Below are positions 38,388 through 47,694 of a DNA stretch of 64,000 nucleotides, one piece after another. Source of the DNA: JAMLJG01 sp035327585 (lineage in GTDB: Bacteria > Verrucomicrobiota > Kiritimatiellia > CAIVKH01); assembly GCA_035327585.1 (NCBI GenBank), contig DAOLDD010000007.1, forward strand, positions 62,001-126,000, read 5' to 3'. The first letter of the stretch is position 1, and each line of letters opens with the position of its first letter. The notes beneath the pieces are model-generated. The model was not told the DNA's origin. It made no database searches and was given only the letters and a program-made list of their open reading frames with translations. The position numbers and the translations under genes were made by a program.

Positions 38388-41321
38388 ATGGCGCAGCGCG
38401 TGGAACTGGTGTTGGCGAACGGATTTGAGGCGGCGTGGGCCGCGGCTCATCCGTGGTTCGCGCGGGCGCGGCGCGAGGCGCTGCTCGCGCACACGCCCTG
38501 GGTGGTCCTCGCGCCAAATCGCACGATGGGCCACGCGCTGAAGGCGCGCCTGCTCGCGGATGGGATGCACCTCGGCGGCGTGTTTTTCTGGACGCCGGGC
38601 GAATTGCGCGACCACCTGCGCCGCCAGTTGCCGGACGCCCCGCACCTCGCCGTGCGCGAACATCTCCACCTGCTGCTCGCGTCCGTCGCGAACGGACCCG
38701 ATGCACCGCGCGAGCCGGGCCGCCTCATGCGCGCTTTGGACCAGTTGCGGGGGGCGGGTTGCGGGGCCGCGGAACTTGATTTCGCTCCCGCGGAACAGTG
38801 GGCCGCCCGCCTCGACGCCGACCTCCAGGCCGCGGGGTGGACCACCGTACAGGCGTTCGACTGGAAGCTCGCGGCGAATCCGCCATCCAGCGCAATCCAC
38901 CACCTGCTGCTGCTCGGCTTCGATGCGGCGCACTGGGAACTCTGGCCCTTGCTGCAAGCCGCGGTACGCGCTTCAGATCATGCGCTCGTCCTGCTCACGC
39001 CGCCCCGCTCGAAGGCGGAAGAACTGGACCAGGTCTGGATCGGCAGTTGGGAACAGGCCTTCGGCGCGGCGGAACCGGGCGATGGCGCGTCGGCGGCCAC
39101 CCCGTTCCATCCGCTCGCGCAACGCATGGAGAATCCGGAAGGCGCGACAGCCGGCGATCCGGCAAACATCCCGCCGCTGCGCATCGGGCGCACGCTGCGC
39201 GAACAGGCCGACGCGATCGTCGCGCAGGCGCTGGCGTATGTGTGCGAGCCGGAGGCGCAGCGCATCGGCCTGGTCTTCCCGGGTCCCGGACCGCTCGCGC
39301 GCGAGGTGTCGGCGCTGCTGCTGCGCCGCGGCGTTCCGCATTTCGACGCGTTCGGGCACAGCGCCCCGCCGCCGCCCCTCGCGGAACGCTGGCAGGCGTG
39401 GATCGCGCTCCAACGCGCGCCGCTGGTGGAGTCGGTGCGACGCCTCGTGGCGATCGACCCGTCCGCGGCGCCGCCCGAACGCTTCGAGAACGAACTGGCG
39501 CGCGCGGAAACGGATGTGCTCGTCGACGACATCGACGTGGTGCGCCAGCGCCTGCTTGATTTCGGCTCGCCCGCCGCGATGGAGTCCGCGCACTTCCTCG
39601 CCCGTTACGTACGGCTGCCGGCGGACGCCACGCTCGACGGATTCACCGCCGCGACGCGCGAGGCCTGGCTGAAGCCGGGCTGGACGGACCTCGTGACGGA
39701 ACTTGACGCGCAGGTCCACGCACTGGCGCCGCTCGCCGCGAGAAGGCTATCCCTCGGCGCATGGCTCGACTGGTTGGAGAGCGTCGCGCCCCGCCCGGCC
39801 TTGATCCGCGCGCCGGATGCCGCGAATCCGCTCGCCCGCATCCACGTGCTCGGCTACGCGCAGGCTGAAGGGCTGCCGTGGACGCACCTCGTGCTCGCGG
39901 GCCTGAACGAAGGCGAATGGCCGCCCGCGTTGGAACCGTCCGGGTTCCTTTCCGAGGACCGGATCGCCGCGCTGAATCGCGCCGCGATCACGCAGGGCAA
40001 CCAGGGCGAAGGCCACGCGACGGTGAAACCCGGCCGCGCCATCCTGCCCGGCGGCTACGAACGCCGTGAAGTGCAGCGCCGCCAGTTTTACAATCTCGTC
40101 GAGACGCCGACGCACGGCCTTGCGCTGGCGTGCGCGCTGGAGGGCGAGGACGGCGGTGGCCGCGTTTTGCCTGCGAGCGATTTCCTCTCGCACCTGTACT
40201 TCTGCGCGCGCGGTGAACCGTTGTCGGAATCAACGATGCACGCGCACGCGGCGCGTACGCGGGGGTGGCTCGCGCGCTGGCCCGCGCCGCCGTCCATCGA
40301 GCCGCCGGAACAGCCGGTCCCCGTCGCGCAGGCCGCGGCCGCGCATCGCGCGCGAAGGAGCGCCGGGCCGTTTGGGCCGTACGAATGCGCGTTTTCGGGG
40401 CCGCCGCCCAAGCCCGCGCAGTTGTCGTGCAAAGCGTGGGAAAGCGCGGTGCGCGATCCGGCGGCGGCCTGGTTGAAGACCTACCTCGGCGTCCAACCCG
40501 TCCCGGATTTTTCGAGCGGCGAGTTGTGGCCGATTACGCGCGGAACATGGGTGCATCGCTGGCTCGCCGCCGCGCTCTGCGCTGTCCGGGGCCGGTTCGA
40601 GACGCGCCACGGCGGCGCGGCGCTGCTGGATCGCGTCCGACAAAGCGCGACCGCCACCCAACGCGCGATCGCCCATTCGTTCACCGCGGCGGGCCGCGCG
40701 GAACCGCAGTGGTGGCGCGCGCGCCTCGCGCAGGCGGAATGGATGGCGCTCCAGTTCGCGCAGCGCCTGGCGGAGTTGTCCGACTGGCCGCAGGCCGCGG
40801 TCGAGTGGACGCTGCCCGCCACCTCGGGCATGCGGACAAAGGGCGGACGCCTCGCGCTGCGCGGACGGATCGATCTCCTGTTCGCGCGCGAGCCGGCGGA
40901 CGCGATCCCGCGCGCCGGCTGGGTCGTGGATTTCAAAACCGGACAGGAGAACCCGCTTTCGGAACGCACGCTCCCGCGCAGTTTGTGCGGCGGACACGGC
41001 ATCCAGATCGCCCTCTACGCGCTCGCGCTCGCCGACGCCGGCGCGGAGGACGTGCAGGTCAGCCTGCTGACGCCGGAGGACGACGTGAAGCCGCAGGTCG
41101 GCCTCAACGCGATCCGCGCGCAGGACGCGTTGTGGACGGCGCTGGCGCGCATGCAGGACACCGGCATCTTCGGCATCACCGGTCAGTTGCGTTCCGAATA
41201 CGGTGTATCGCTCGAACTGCCGCTCGCGACGCTCGCGGTGGAGCCCGCGTTACTCGACGAAAAATGGGCGCTCACACATCCCGACCTCGCCGGCGTGGAG
41301 GACTCCGATGGCGCGGACTAA
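38388..41321 (+). CDS. AddB-like helicase-nuclease subunit (PD-(D/E)XK)
   Basis: This protein of about 977 residues pairs with the following AddA-like gene. The N-terminal part resembles the AddB/RexB inactive-helicase fold (WVVLAPNRTMGHALKARLL in place of a Walker loop; VFFWTPGELRDHL; LGYAQAEGLPWTHLVLAGLNEGEWPP). The C-terminal RecB-like nuclease has LALRGRIDLLFAREP and GWVVDFKTGQ with the D-x(n)-D-x-K catalytic residues. Canonical AddB has four cysteines that bind an Fe-S cluster around this nuclease; I see no C-terminal Cys triplet, so the cluster is absent. It overlaps the next gene by 14 bp. The role is end resection in recombinational repair (family inference). Confidence 0.85.
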   Translation: MAQRVELVLANGFEAAWAAAHPWFARARREALLAHTPWVVLAPNRTMGHALKARLLADGMHLGGVFFWTPGELRDHLRRQLPDAPHLAVREHLHLLLASVANGPDAPREPGRLMRALDQLRGAGCGAAELDFAPAEQWAARLDADLQAAGWTTVQAFDWKLAANPPSSAIHHLLLLGFDAAHWELWPLLQAAVRASDHALVLLTPPRSKAEELDQVWIGSWEQAFGAAEPGDGASAATPFHPLAQRMENPEGATAGDPANIPPLRIGRTLREQADAIVAQALAYVCEPEAQRIGLVFPGPGPLAREVSALLLRRGVPHFDAFGHSAPPPPLAERWQAWIALQRAPLVESVRRLVAIDPSAAPPERFENELARAETDVLVDDIDVVRQRLLDFGSPAAMESAHFLARYVRLPADATLDGFTAATREAWLKPGWTDLVTELDAQVHALAPLAARRLSLGAWLDWLESVAPRPALIRAPDAANPLARIHVLGYAQAEGLPWTHLVLAGLNEGEWPPALEPSGFLSEDRIAALNRAAITQGNQGEGHATVKPGRAILPGGYERREVQRRQFYNLVETPTHGLALACALEGEDGGGRVLPASDFLSHLYFCARGEPLSESTMHAHAARTRGWLARWPAPPSIEPPEQPVPVAQAAAAHRARRSAGPFGPYECAFSGPPPKPAQLSCKAWESAVRDPAAAWLKTYLGVQPVPDFSSGELWPITRGTWVHRWLAAALCAVRGRFETRHGGAALLDRVRQSATATQRAIAHSFTAAGRAEPQWWRARLAQAEWMALQFAQRLAELSDWPQAAVEWTLPATSGMRTKGGRLALRGRIDLLFAREPADAIPRAGWVVDFKTGQENPLSERTLPRSLCGGHGIQIALYALALADAGAEDVQVSLLTPEDDVKPQVGLNAIRAQDALWTALARMQDTGIFGITGQLRSEYGVSLELPLATLAVEPALLDEKWALTHPDLAGVEDSDGAD

Positions 41322-44300
41322 ACCAGCCCCCCCGGCGGACCAGGCGTTGCGCGACCGCTTCGTGAACGAAGTCGATCGCAACTTCTCCGTGATCGCGCCG
41401 GCGGGCGTCGGAAAGACGAAGGCGATCGTGGACCGCGTGGTCGCGATTGCGACCGGCGACCCGGAACGCGCGCGGGCGTGGCTGCCCAAACTCGTCGTCG
41501 TGACCTACACCAACAAGGCCGCCGACGAAATGCATCAGCGCGCCCGCAACGCGATCATCGAACAGCGCGCCGGGCTGCCGATCCTCACCTCGTTCAATCG
41601 CGCGTTCTTCGGCACCATTCATAGTTTTTGCGTTCGCCTCCTGCGCACGCACGGGCATTTGTGCGGCTTGCCGACGCAATTCGAACCGGTGGAGGACGAC
41701 GAGGAACTCTGGCGCACGTTCGTCCGCCAGTTGGACACGCTCGCGCCCGCGTTGCCGCCCGAATGGGTCGCCGCGGTGACGCGGTTGATGCCGATGGACC
41801 AGGTCTTCGCCCTCGCGCGCGCGATGCGGCCCGGCCTGCCGATGCCGGATACGCTGCAACCGCCGCCCCCGGTGAACCTGAAGGGCGTGTTGGACCAGAC
41901 GCCCGCGCGCAAGCAGAGCGCGGCCACCTACGCCCGCGCGCAACGCGCCGTGCAGGCGTGGCTCGCGGCGTGGGAACAGCAGGCGCCGTTCGCGCCCCTG
42001 CCCGGCTGCACGACGACAGCGAAGGATTTCCTGGCCGCGTGGGAGAACGCGTTTGGACCGCTCCGCGCGTGGCTCGGCCCGGCCGCCCTGCGCGTCGCGG
42101 CGGAGATCGCGTCGGCCTATCGCGCCTATCGCCGCGCGCGCGGGGCGCTGACGTATGACGACCAGATCGAACTCGCGTGGGAACTCATGCGGCATCCCGA
42201 AGCCGCGCGCCGGCTGCGCACCGACGGCTATCGCGTGGTGCTCGACGAGGCGCAGGACACGGACCCGCTGCAATTCAACATCCTGCTCGAACTCGCGCGG
42301 CCCGCGGACGCGGAAGGGGGCTGGCTGGACCGCGGCGGCGCGCCGCCGGAACCGGGCCGCTTCTGCATGGTCGGCGACCCGCAGCAGTCGATCTACGGCC
42401 AGCGCGCGGACCTCGCCTGCTACCAGCAGGTGCGCAGCCAGCTCCTGCTGGATCGCGCCGCGGAGGAAATTGTGTTCTCCGTCACGTTCCGCTGCGACAA
42501 GGCGATCATCGACGGCGTGAACGCGCTGGTGCAGCCGATGTTCGCGCGGACCGACGGCCAGGTGGACTACCACGCGCTGAAACCGAGGCCGGGCGTGGCA
42601 CCGGGGCAGGTGCTGCGTTGGACGCCTTCCGCGCCGGACCCGGATTTGTCCGGCGTCGGTCCGATGACGGTGGAACTGGGCCGCCAATTCGCGCGCTGGC
42701 TGAAGGCGCAGGGCCTCGCAAGGCTTGGCGCGCGGACGTGGTCCGACGTGGCGGTGCTCTGCCCGCGGACGCGGTGGCTGCAGGATATCGCGGTGGGATT
42801 GCGCGAACACGGGCTTGGCCCGCAGATCCATTCGGAGCGCGCGGTACGCGGCGACAACGCGGCCTATGCCTGGTTCACCGCGCTGCTCACGGTGCTGGCG
42901 GAGCCGGACAACGGGTTTGAACTCGTCGGCGTATTGCGCGAGCTCTACGGGCAGTCCGACGAGGAACTCGCGCGATGGTGCGAAGGCGATGGGACGCGGT
43001 GGACTTTGCGCGCGGAGCCGGAGGGCGATGGCGCACCCGCGGCCGCGCTGCGCGTACTCGCGTCACTCGCGCGGGAAGTCGCCGCGCTGCCGTTGCGCGA
43101 CGCCGCGCAGCGGGCGATGGACGCGACTGCGCTCGCGGACCGCCTGCGCGCGCTGGCGCTGCCGGACCTCGCGGTGGACGATGAACTGGAGAGCTTGCGC
43201 GCGCTCGCGGCCCAGGCGGAAAGCCGTGACCTGTCGCTGCGCGCGTTCGCCGAGGAACTGCGCGACGGCATGAACGAGGCGCTGCCCGCGCGGCCCGTGG
43301 CGGCGGACGCGGTGCAACTGTTGACGCTGCACAAGGCGAAGGGTTTGCAGTGGCCGGTCGTCGCGCTGCCGATCCTGTTCCGGCCCGTCGGCGAACCGAC
43401 GAATTTCCCGGTGCTCGTCCGCTCCGCGTCGGGCACGCCGCCGCACGTCGCGCTTTCCAGCAACGACCTGCGGCCCATGCGCGAACAGGTCGAGGCGCGC
43501 CGCCGCCAGGAACTGCAGCGCCTGCTCTACGTTGGCCTCACCCGCGCGCAACGCACGCTGGTTATCGGCGACGACGACGCCTTCTTCCCGCGGAAGAAAG
43601 CGACGCACTCCTTCGCGAACCTGCTCGGCATGATGGGCGACGATGGTTCCCGGATTTACAACGAGACGTTTGACGCGTTGCCCGCCGAACTGGAGCCCGA
43701 ACCGGAGCGGGCCGCGACGCCCGCGGCGGCGGCGCCGGAAGCGGAGCACGTACCGGCCGGGCCGGTCCTCACGGATGCGCTGGAACGGCTCGCCGAGGCG
43801 CCGCGCCGCGTGCTGCCCTATCAACTCGGCGAGGCCGAGGCGCGAGCCGAGCGCGCGATGGATACGCCCGACACCGCGACGCGCTCCGCCGGGGCCGAGG
43901 CCGCGCGCCTGTACGGCATCTGGTGGCACGAGACGATCGAGTCGCTCGATTGGGCCGCGTCCTCCGCCGCGCAGCGCCGGCATTGGGAGCGCGCGCTGGC
44001 CGCGTGCGCGCAGCCGGACCGCGGTCGCGTGGAGAGCGCGCTGTTGCTGGAGTCCGCCACCGCGCAGCGCTTGCGCAATCCGGGTCTCATCGTGCGCCGC
44101 GAAATTCCGATCCTTTGGCGCCGCAGCGACCGCGAGTGCGTGGAAGGCATCATCGACCTCGCCGCGTGGGACCCGGACACGGGCCGCTGGCTGATCGCGG
44201 ATTGGAAAACAAACGTCGCCACCGCCGACACGGAAACGCATCTGCGCACGATCTATACGCCCCAGCTCCGCGCTTACGCCGAGGCCCTGCACGCCATCAC

Positions 44301-44364
44301 GGGCCAAGCCGTGGAGGCCGGCGTTTACTCCACCGCCACCGGACTCTGGATTCCCTGCGCCTAG
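41308..44364 (+). CDS. AddA-like UvrD/Rep helicase with C-terminal RecB nuclease
   Basis: This protein of about 1018 residues has Walker A SVIAPAGVGKTKAIVDRVV, motif Ia VVTYTNKAADEM, motif II VVLDEAQDTDPLQF, motif III MVGDPQQSIYGQRADL, motif V LLTLHKAKGLQWPVVAL and motif VI LLYVGLTRAQRTLVIG. A C-terminal PD-(D/E)XK nuclease has CVEGIIDLAAWDPDTGRWLIADWKT. This full helicase-nuclease layout is that of AddA. The start at 41308 gives the usual distance to Walker A. Together with the upstream gene it should form an AddAB-type double-strand-break resection enzyme. No recB/C/D genes are present here. Confidence 0.9.
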   Translation: MARTKPAPPADQALRDRFVNEVDRNFSVIAPAGVGKTKAIVDRVVAIATGDPERARAWLPKLVVVTYTNKAADEMHQRARNAIIEQRAGLPILTSFNRAFFGTIHSFCVRLLRTHGHLCGLPTQFEPVEDDEELWRTFVRQLDTLAPALPPEWVAAVTRLMPMDQVFALARAMRPGLPMPDTLQPPPPVNLKGVLDQTPARKQSAATYARAQRAVQAWLAAWEQQAPFAPLPGCTTTAKDFLAAWENAFGPLRAWLGPAALRVAAEIASAYRAYRRARGALTYDDQIELAWELMRHPEAARRLRTDGYRVVLDEAQDTDPLQFNILLELARPADAEGGWLDRGGAPPEPGRFCMVGDPQQSIYGQRADLACYQQVRSQLLLDRAAEEIVFSVTFRCDKAIIDGVNALVQPMFARTDGQVDYHALKPRPGVAPGQVLRWTPSAPDPDLSGVGPMTVELGRQFARWLKAQGLARLGARTWSDVAVLCPRTRWLQDIAVGLREHGLGPQIHSERAVRGDNAAYAWFTALLTVLAEPDNGFELVGVLRELYGQSDEELARWCEGDGTRWTLRAEPEGDGAPAAALRVLASLAREVAALPLRDAAQRAMDATALADRLRALALPDLAVDDELESLRALAAQAESRDLSLRAFAEELRDGMNEALPARPVAADAVQLLTLHKAKGLQWPVVALPILFRPVGEPTNFPVLVRSASGTPPHVALSSNDLRPMREQVEARRRQELQRLLYVGLTRAQRTLVIGDDDAFFPRKKATHSFANLLGMMGDDGSRIYNETFDALPAELEPEPERAATPAAAAPEAEHVPAGPVLTDALERLAEAPRRVLPYQLGEAEARAERAMDTPDTATRSAGAEAARLYGIWWHETIESLDWAASSAAQRRHWERALAACAQPDRGRVESALLLESATAQRLRNPGLIVRREIPILWRRSDRECVEGIIDLAAWDPDTGRWLIADWKTNVATADTETHLRTIYTPQLRAYAEALHAITGQAVEAGVYSTATGLWIPCA

Positions 44365-44407
44365 CCGCCCGATTGTTCCATAATCCCGCCCATACCAAAA
44401 TTCATCG

Positions 44408-44421
44408 GTAAAACGTTTTAC
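44408..44421. promoter_or_regulatory. LacI-family-type operator upstream of the CBM25 gene
   Basis: The perfect 14-bp palindrome GTAAAACGTTTTAC has the central CG typical of LacI/CcpA/MalR operators. It is immediately followed by a TTGACC -35-like element (44422-44427) and a second palindrome ACCTG-N4-CAGGT (44425-44438). It lies about 100 bp before the starch-binding protein start. The regulator is not in the window. Confidence 0.65.
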
Positions 44422-44514
44422 TTGACCTGTATTCAGGTTTTGTTAAACGATTCAGCCCATCGACAGGAACATACCTCGAATGGGCGGGGGTACCGGTCGA
44501 AAAGGAGATTGGCT

Positions 44515-45813
44515 GTGAAAAAATGGGGTGTGTTTGCGGTGGCGGTGTTGGCGGTGCAGAGCGTGTTGGCGATGCCGACCTGGATCGGCGTATACGGGAC
44601 GCACAAGCGGCATGATGACCGCGCGAACCCGGGGCAATTCACCGTGCTGATGAACAAGGACTATTTCGGCCTGCAGGCGAAGGTAGGCGTCCAGGTGAAC
44701 GGCGGCAACTGGGTGATGTATCCGATGGCGTATGCGGGCAACGTCGACGGCAACTCACGCTGGACGTTCACCCCGAGCTTCCAGTTCCCCGGCGGCGCGG
44801 CGGTGAAGTACTTCTTCCACGGCTCCGACCAGACGGGCGGCAACATCTGGGACAGCCGCAATGGGCTGAACTATGAGTTCACGGTTTCCCCCGCCCCGGA
44901 GCCGATCGTGCAGCGGCTCGCCGACGGAACCTACGTGGACGACATGTGGGGCAACGGCATCACCGCCGGCTACCGCTACAATCTCTGGCTCGACTTTAAG
45001 GTGAAGTCGCTCGGCGAGCCCGAGGCGGTCGGTATCGTGTGGACGTGGAACAACTGGGCCGATTGGCGTTCCGCGACGGCGCAGAAGGAAGCGGACCTTG
45101 GCGGCGGCTACGAACAGTGGGGCGTCGACATCGCGCCGGCGGGCCTCGCGTACTACCACCGCAGCCTCGGTTTCATCCAGTGGTTCCCCGAGTCGTCGAC
45201 GAATGCCATGGCGGTCACCGGCGGACGCGTGGTCCTCAAGTACGCGATCTTCTACCGTGTGAACGGCACATGGTATTGGGACAACAACGGCGGCTTCGAC
45301 TATTCCCGCATCATCGGAAACTCGCTCGGCCCGGATGACCTCGACAACGACGGCTTGTCGGACGCATGGGAAATGGAGCACTTCGGCTCGCTCGATCCGT
45401 CCGCCACGGACAATCCGGACGGCGACGGCGCGATCGGCTTCCCCATGGCGAACATCATTGAGATGGTCAACGGAACGAATCCGAATGTTCCCGAGGACAC
45501 CAGCGGCCGCGGCGTGCGCCTGCTGTGGGCCAACGCCTATCCGGCCAAAGGAAGCACGGTCACGTTGTCGTACGCTTATGGCAATCAAGGCAACCCGCTG
45601 TTCGGAAAAGGCGTCTACGCGCACGTCGGCTACAACGGCTGGCAGCACACCCACACCACGCGCCCGCTGCAACCGAACGGCCAGACCGGCCGCCTCGAAA
45701 TCCAGATCCCGGTGCCCGCCGACGCGACCGTCATCAACATCGCGTTCACCGACGCCGCAGGCGCGTGGGACAACAACGGCGGCAAGAACTGGAACATTCC
45801 CGTTCGGCCCTGA
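44515..45813 (+). CDS. Secreted starch-binding protein with CBM25-type domain
   Basis: The GTG at 44515 has a strong AAAGGAGA site 7 nt upstream and opens a signal peptide (KKWGVFAVAVLAVQSVLA). The 432-residue product has an N-terminal beta-sandwich (about 20-135; VQVNGGNWVMYPM) and a second beta domain (about 140-265). An acidic D-L-D-N-D-G-L-S-D-A-W-E module (about 277-325) is shared with the TIGR03790 protein. A C-terminal CBM25 domain follows (about 345-432; VYAHVGYNGWQ, then VINIAFTDAAGAWDNNGGKNWN). CBM25 domains bind starch/alpha-glucans. No catalytic domain is seen, so it is a capture or scaffold protein. The upstream LacI-type operator suggests sugar-responsive expression. Confidence 0.83.
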   Translation: MKKWGVFAVAVLAVQSVLAMPTWIGVYGTHKRHDDRANPGQFTVLMNKDYFGLQAKVGVQVNGGNWVMYPMAYAGNVDGNSRWTFTPSFQFPGGAAVKYFFHGSDQTGGNIWDSRNGLNYEFTVSPAPEPIVQRLADGTYVDDMWGNGITAGYRYNLWLDFKVKSLGEPEAVGIVWTWNNWADWRSATAQKEADLGGGYEQWGVDIAPAGLAYYHRSLGFIQWFPESSTNAMAVTGGRVVLKYAIFYRVNGTWYWDNNGGFDYSRIIGNSLGPDDLDNDGLSDAWEMEHFGSLDPSATDNPDGDGAIGFPMANIIEMVNGTNPNVPEDTSGRGVRLLWANAYPAKGSTVTLSYAYGNQGNPLFGKGVYAHVGYNGWQHTHTTRPLQPNGQTGRLEIQIPVPADATVINIAFTDAAGAWDNNGGKNWNIPVRP

Positions 45814-45837
45814 GTTCGTCCCGTTTCGATCAGGAAG

Positions 45838-45870
45838 GAGCCGTCCCCCGGGGCGGCTCTTTTCTTTTTC
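45838..45870 (+). terminator. Rho-independent terminator after the CBM25 gene
   Basis: The stem GAGCCGTCC / GGGCGGCTC (9 bp including one G-T pair), with a short loop, is followed by TTTTCTTTTTC. Confidence 0.8.
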
Positions 45871-45908
45871 TCGCGTAAGGGGAATTCGCCCTGTTACGAA
45901 GCCATGCC

Positions 45909-46745
45909 ATGCACCGCTTTTCCGTTTTCCTGTTTTCCGTTTTCCTGTTTTCCGTTTTCTCCGCCCAGGCGCAACCGCGAGATCGCGGCTCCTTTTCCTA
46001 TCTCTACGAAGGAACGGCCGACATCGATTCCGGTGGACACCTTGCGCTGCGTGAACTGGAATTCCGGACGGGCTATCCGGTCTGGCGTGAACCGCATCGC
46101 ATTATTTCGCTCGGCTTGCGCGCCACGCGTTATGATTTTCTCACCAGCGACGCCGTGCTGGAGGATTTCACCACGCACTCGCTGCGCCTGCCGGTCACCG
46201 CGGTTTGGCCGCGCGGCGGCAGCTGGTCCTGGATGGCCATGGTCGCCCCGGCGCTTCGCTCGGACTTCGAATCGCTGAGCACCGACGACCTCGGCCTCAG
46301 CGCAATGCTGCTCGCCACCTACCCGTGGCGGCCCGACCTGCGGCTCTCCGTCGGCGCGGTCTATGGCCAGGATTTCGGGCGCACCCGTCTTTTCCCTGCA
46401 CTCGGCGCGACATGGACACCCTCGCCCGAACTGAGCGTGGATCTGACGTTTCCGCGTCCCCGCGCCGCCTACAAGGTCTCGCCCGTCCTCACTTTAACGA
46501 TCGGTATTGAGCCGGGCGGCGACCAATGGAACATCCAACTCGATGGCGATTCCCGCGACCTGGCGCTCAAGGAGTATCGCGCAGGGTTGGGCGCGGAGTG
46601 GCAGTTCGCGCGCCAACTCGCGCTCGTCTTCCAAGCCGGCCACGTTTTCGGGCGCGAACTGGAGCTGCGGAACGAACGGCGGAAGATTTCTGAAACGGAC
46701 ATCGACGATACGTGGTACGCACGCGTTGGCCTCCGCGTCCAATAG
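45909..46745 (+). CDS. DUF6268-like outer-membrane beta-barrel protein
   Basis: This 278-residue exported protein has a signal peptide (HRFSVFLFSVFLFSVFSAQAQ). Many alternating-hydrophobic strands follow (for example LAYHRS-free barrel strands such as ISLGLRATRYDFL, LRLSVGAVYGQDF, WYARVGLRVQ), and it ends in the aromatic/hydrophobic C-terminal strand common in outer-membrane barrels. The overall pattern (GYPVWREPHRIISLGL, RPDLRLSVGAVYG) fits the DUF6268 family of unknown function. The signal peptide core is encoded by three copies of a 15-bp repeat. It is separated from the CBM25 gene by a terminator, so it has its own promoter, which I cannot see. Confidence 0.72.
   Translation: MHRFSVFLFSVFLFSVFSAQAQPRDRGSFSYLYEGTADIDSGGHLALRELEFRTGYPVWREPHRIISLGLRATRYDFLTSDAVLEDFTTHSLRLPVTAVWPRGGSWSWMAMVAPALRSDFESLSTDDLGLSAMLLATYPWRPDLRLSVGAVYGQDFGRTRLFPALGATWTPSPELSVDLTFPRPRAAYKVSPVLTLTIGIEPGGDQWNIQLDGDSRDLALKEYRAGLGAEWQFARQLALVFQAGHVFGRELELRNERRKISETDIDDTWYARVGLRVQ
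45918..45959 (+). repeat. 15-bp tandem repeat encoding the signal peptide of the DUF6268 protein
   Basis: TTTTCCGTTTTCCTG-type units start at 45918, 45933 and 45948. Because 15 is a multiple of 3 each copy adds the same five residues (FSVFL), which form the hydrophobic core of the signal peptide. Confidence 0.92.
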
Positions 46746-46793
46746 TGGCCGCTTTTTCTTCTCACCCGTTCCAATGCGGTTTACGATTTCCAC

Positions 46794-47609
46794 ATGTTCA
46801 CGCGTGGATGGAATTCGATCCTGCTTGCGGCCGTTCTGACCCTCGCCGCGGGGGATGCGCTTGCCCAGCGCAAATGGCGCGAGAAGTTCAATTGCACGCT
46901 GATCCCCAACGAGTCCAATGACGGGGACAGCTTCCACGTGCGCTGGAACACCCGCAAATACCTGCTGCGCACGCTCTGGGTCGATGCGCCTGAAACGGAC
47001 AACCGCTTTCCGGATCGCGTCGCGGAACAAGCCGCGTATTTCGGCATCAGCCCGCAGGACGCGCTGAAAGTCGGCAAGGAGGCCGCGAAGTTCACCACGG
47101 AATGGCTCTCCCGGGAGCCGTTCATCATTTACACACAATTCGACGAGGCCCGCGGCGCGAGCGCCATGCAGCGTCACTACGCCATCGTGAAATCAGGAGA
47201 CACCTACCTCATGGAGGCGCTCGTCTCGAACGGATTGGCCCGCATCCACGGCCTCCAGGAAATGCACGAGGGCGGTCCCAGCGTGAGGACGATGAATGCC
47301 CGGCTGAAGGGCCTCGAGAACGAGGCGCGGCGCGAGAAGCGCGGCGCGTGGGGCTACGCCGCCCCGCCGCTCAGTCGCTTCGACCAGCTCAACCAGGCGC
47401 CGGAAATCAAGCCGCAGTCGCTGACGTTGAGCCGGGCCCTGCCGATCTATTCGCTCCAGGATCCAAACCGGCTCATGGGCACGCTGGCGGCAAATCACCG
47501 GATCGAGGTCTTGCGCGCGGAATCGCCCGTCATGGTCCGGGTTCGTTTTTCGCTCGAAGATGGGCGGACGATTGAAGCCCAAGTCCGCCGGACGGACCTT
47601 GGACTTTAG
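46794..47609 (+). CDS. Exported thermonuclease-family (SNase-like) protein
   Basis: This 271-residue protein has a signal peptide (WNSILLAAVLTLAAGDALA). The body is an OB-fold staphylococcal-nuclease domain (about 30-185): NDGDSFHVRW (Ca-binding Asp), LLRTLWVDAPETDN (catalytic-loop Arg and Asp), and RHYAIVKSGDTYLMEALVSNGLARI. The usual RxYG segment is modified (QRHYAIV), so catalytic strength is uncertain. A C-terminal SH3-like piece (about 205-270; IEVLRAESPVMVRVRF) follows. It may degrade extracellular nucleic acid. Confidence 0.83.
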   Translation: MFTRGWNSILLAAVLTLAAGDALAQRKWREKFNCTLIPNESNDGDSFHVRWNTRKYLLRTLWVDAPETDNRFPDRVAEQAAYFGISPQDALKVGKEAAKFTTEWLSREPFIIYTQFDEARGASAMQRHYAIVKSGDTYLMEALVSNGLARIHGLQEMHEGGPSVRTMNARLKGLENEARREKRGAWGYAAPPLSRFDQLNQAPEIKPQSLTLSRALPIYSLQDPNRLMGTLAANHRIEVLRAESPVMVRVRFSLEDGRTIEAQVRRTDLGL

Positions 47610-47694
47610 GGTCCATCCTAACACACTCTTCGGCCCCCGGCGGGCTTGCCCCGCCGGAGACCAAGCTCATCGCACTACGGAACATTCCCCCAAT

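Noticed and set aside
47649..47672. GC hairpin CCGGCGGG...CCCCGCCGG after the nuclease gene
   Set aside because: No T-tail follows, so it cannot be called a terminator; it resembles the 38203 hairpin loop motif only weakly.
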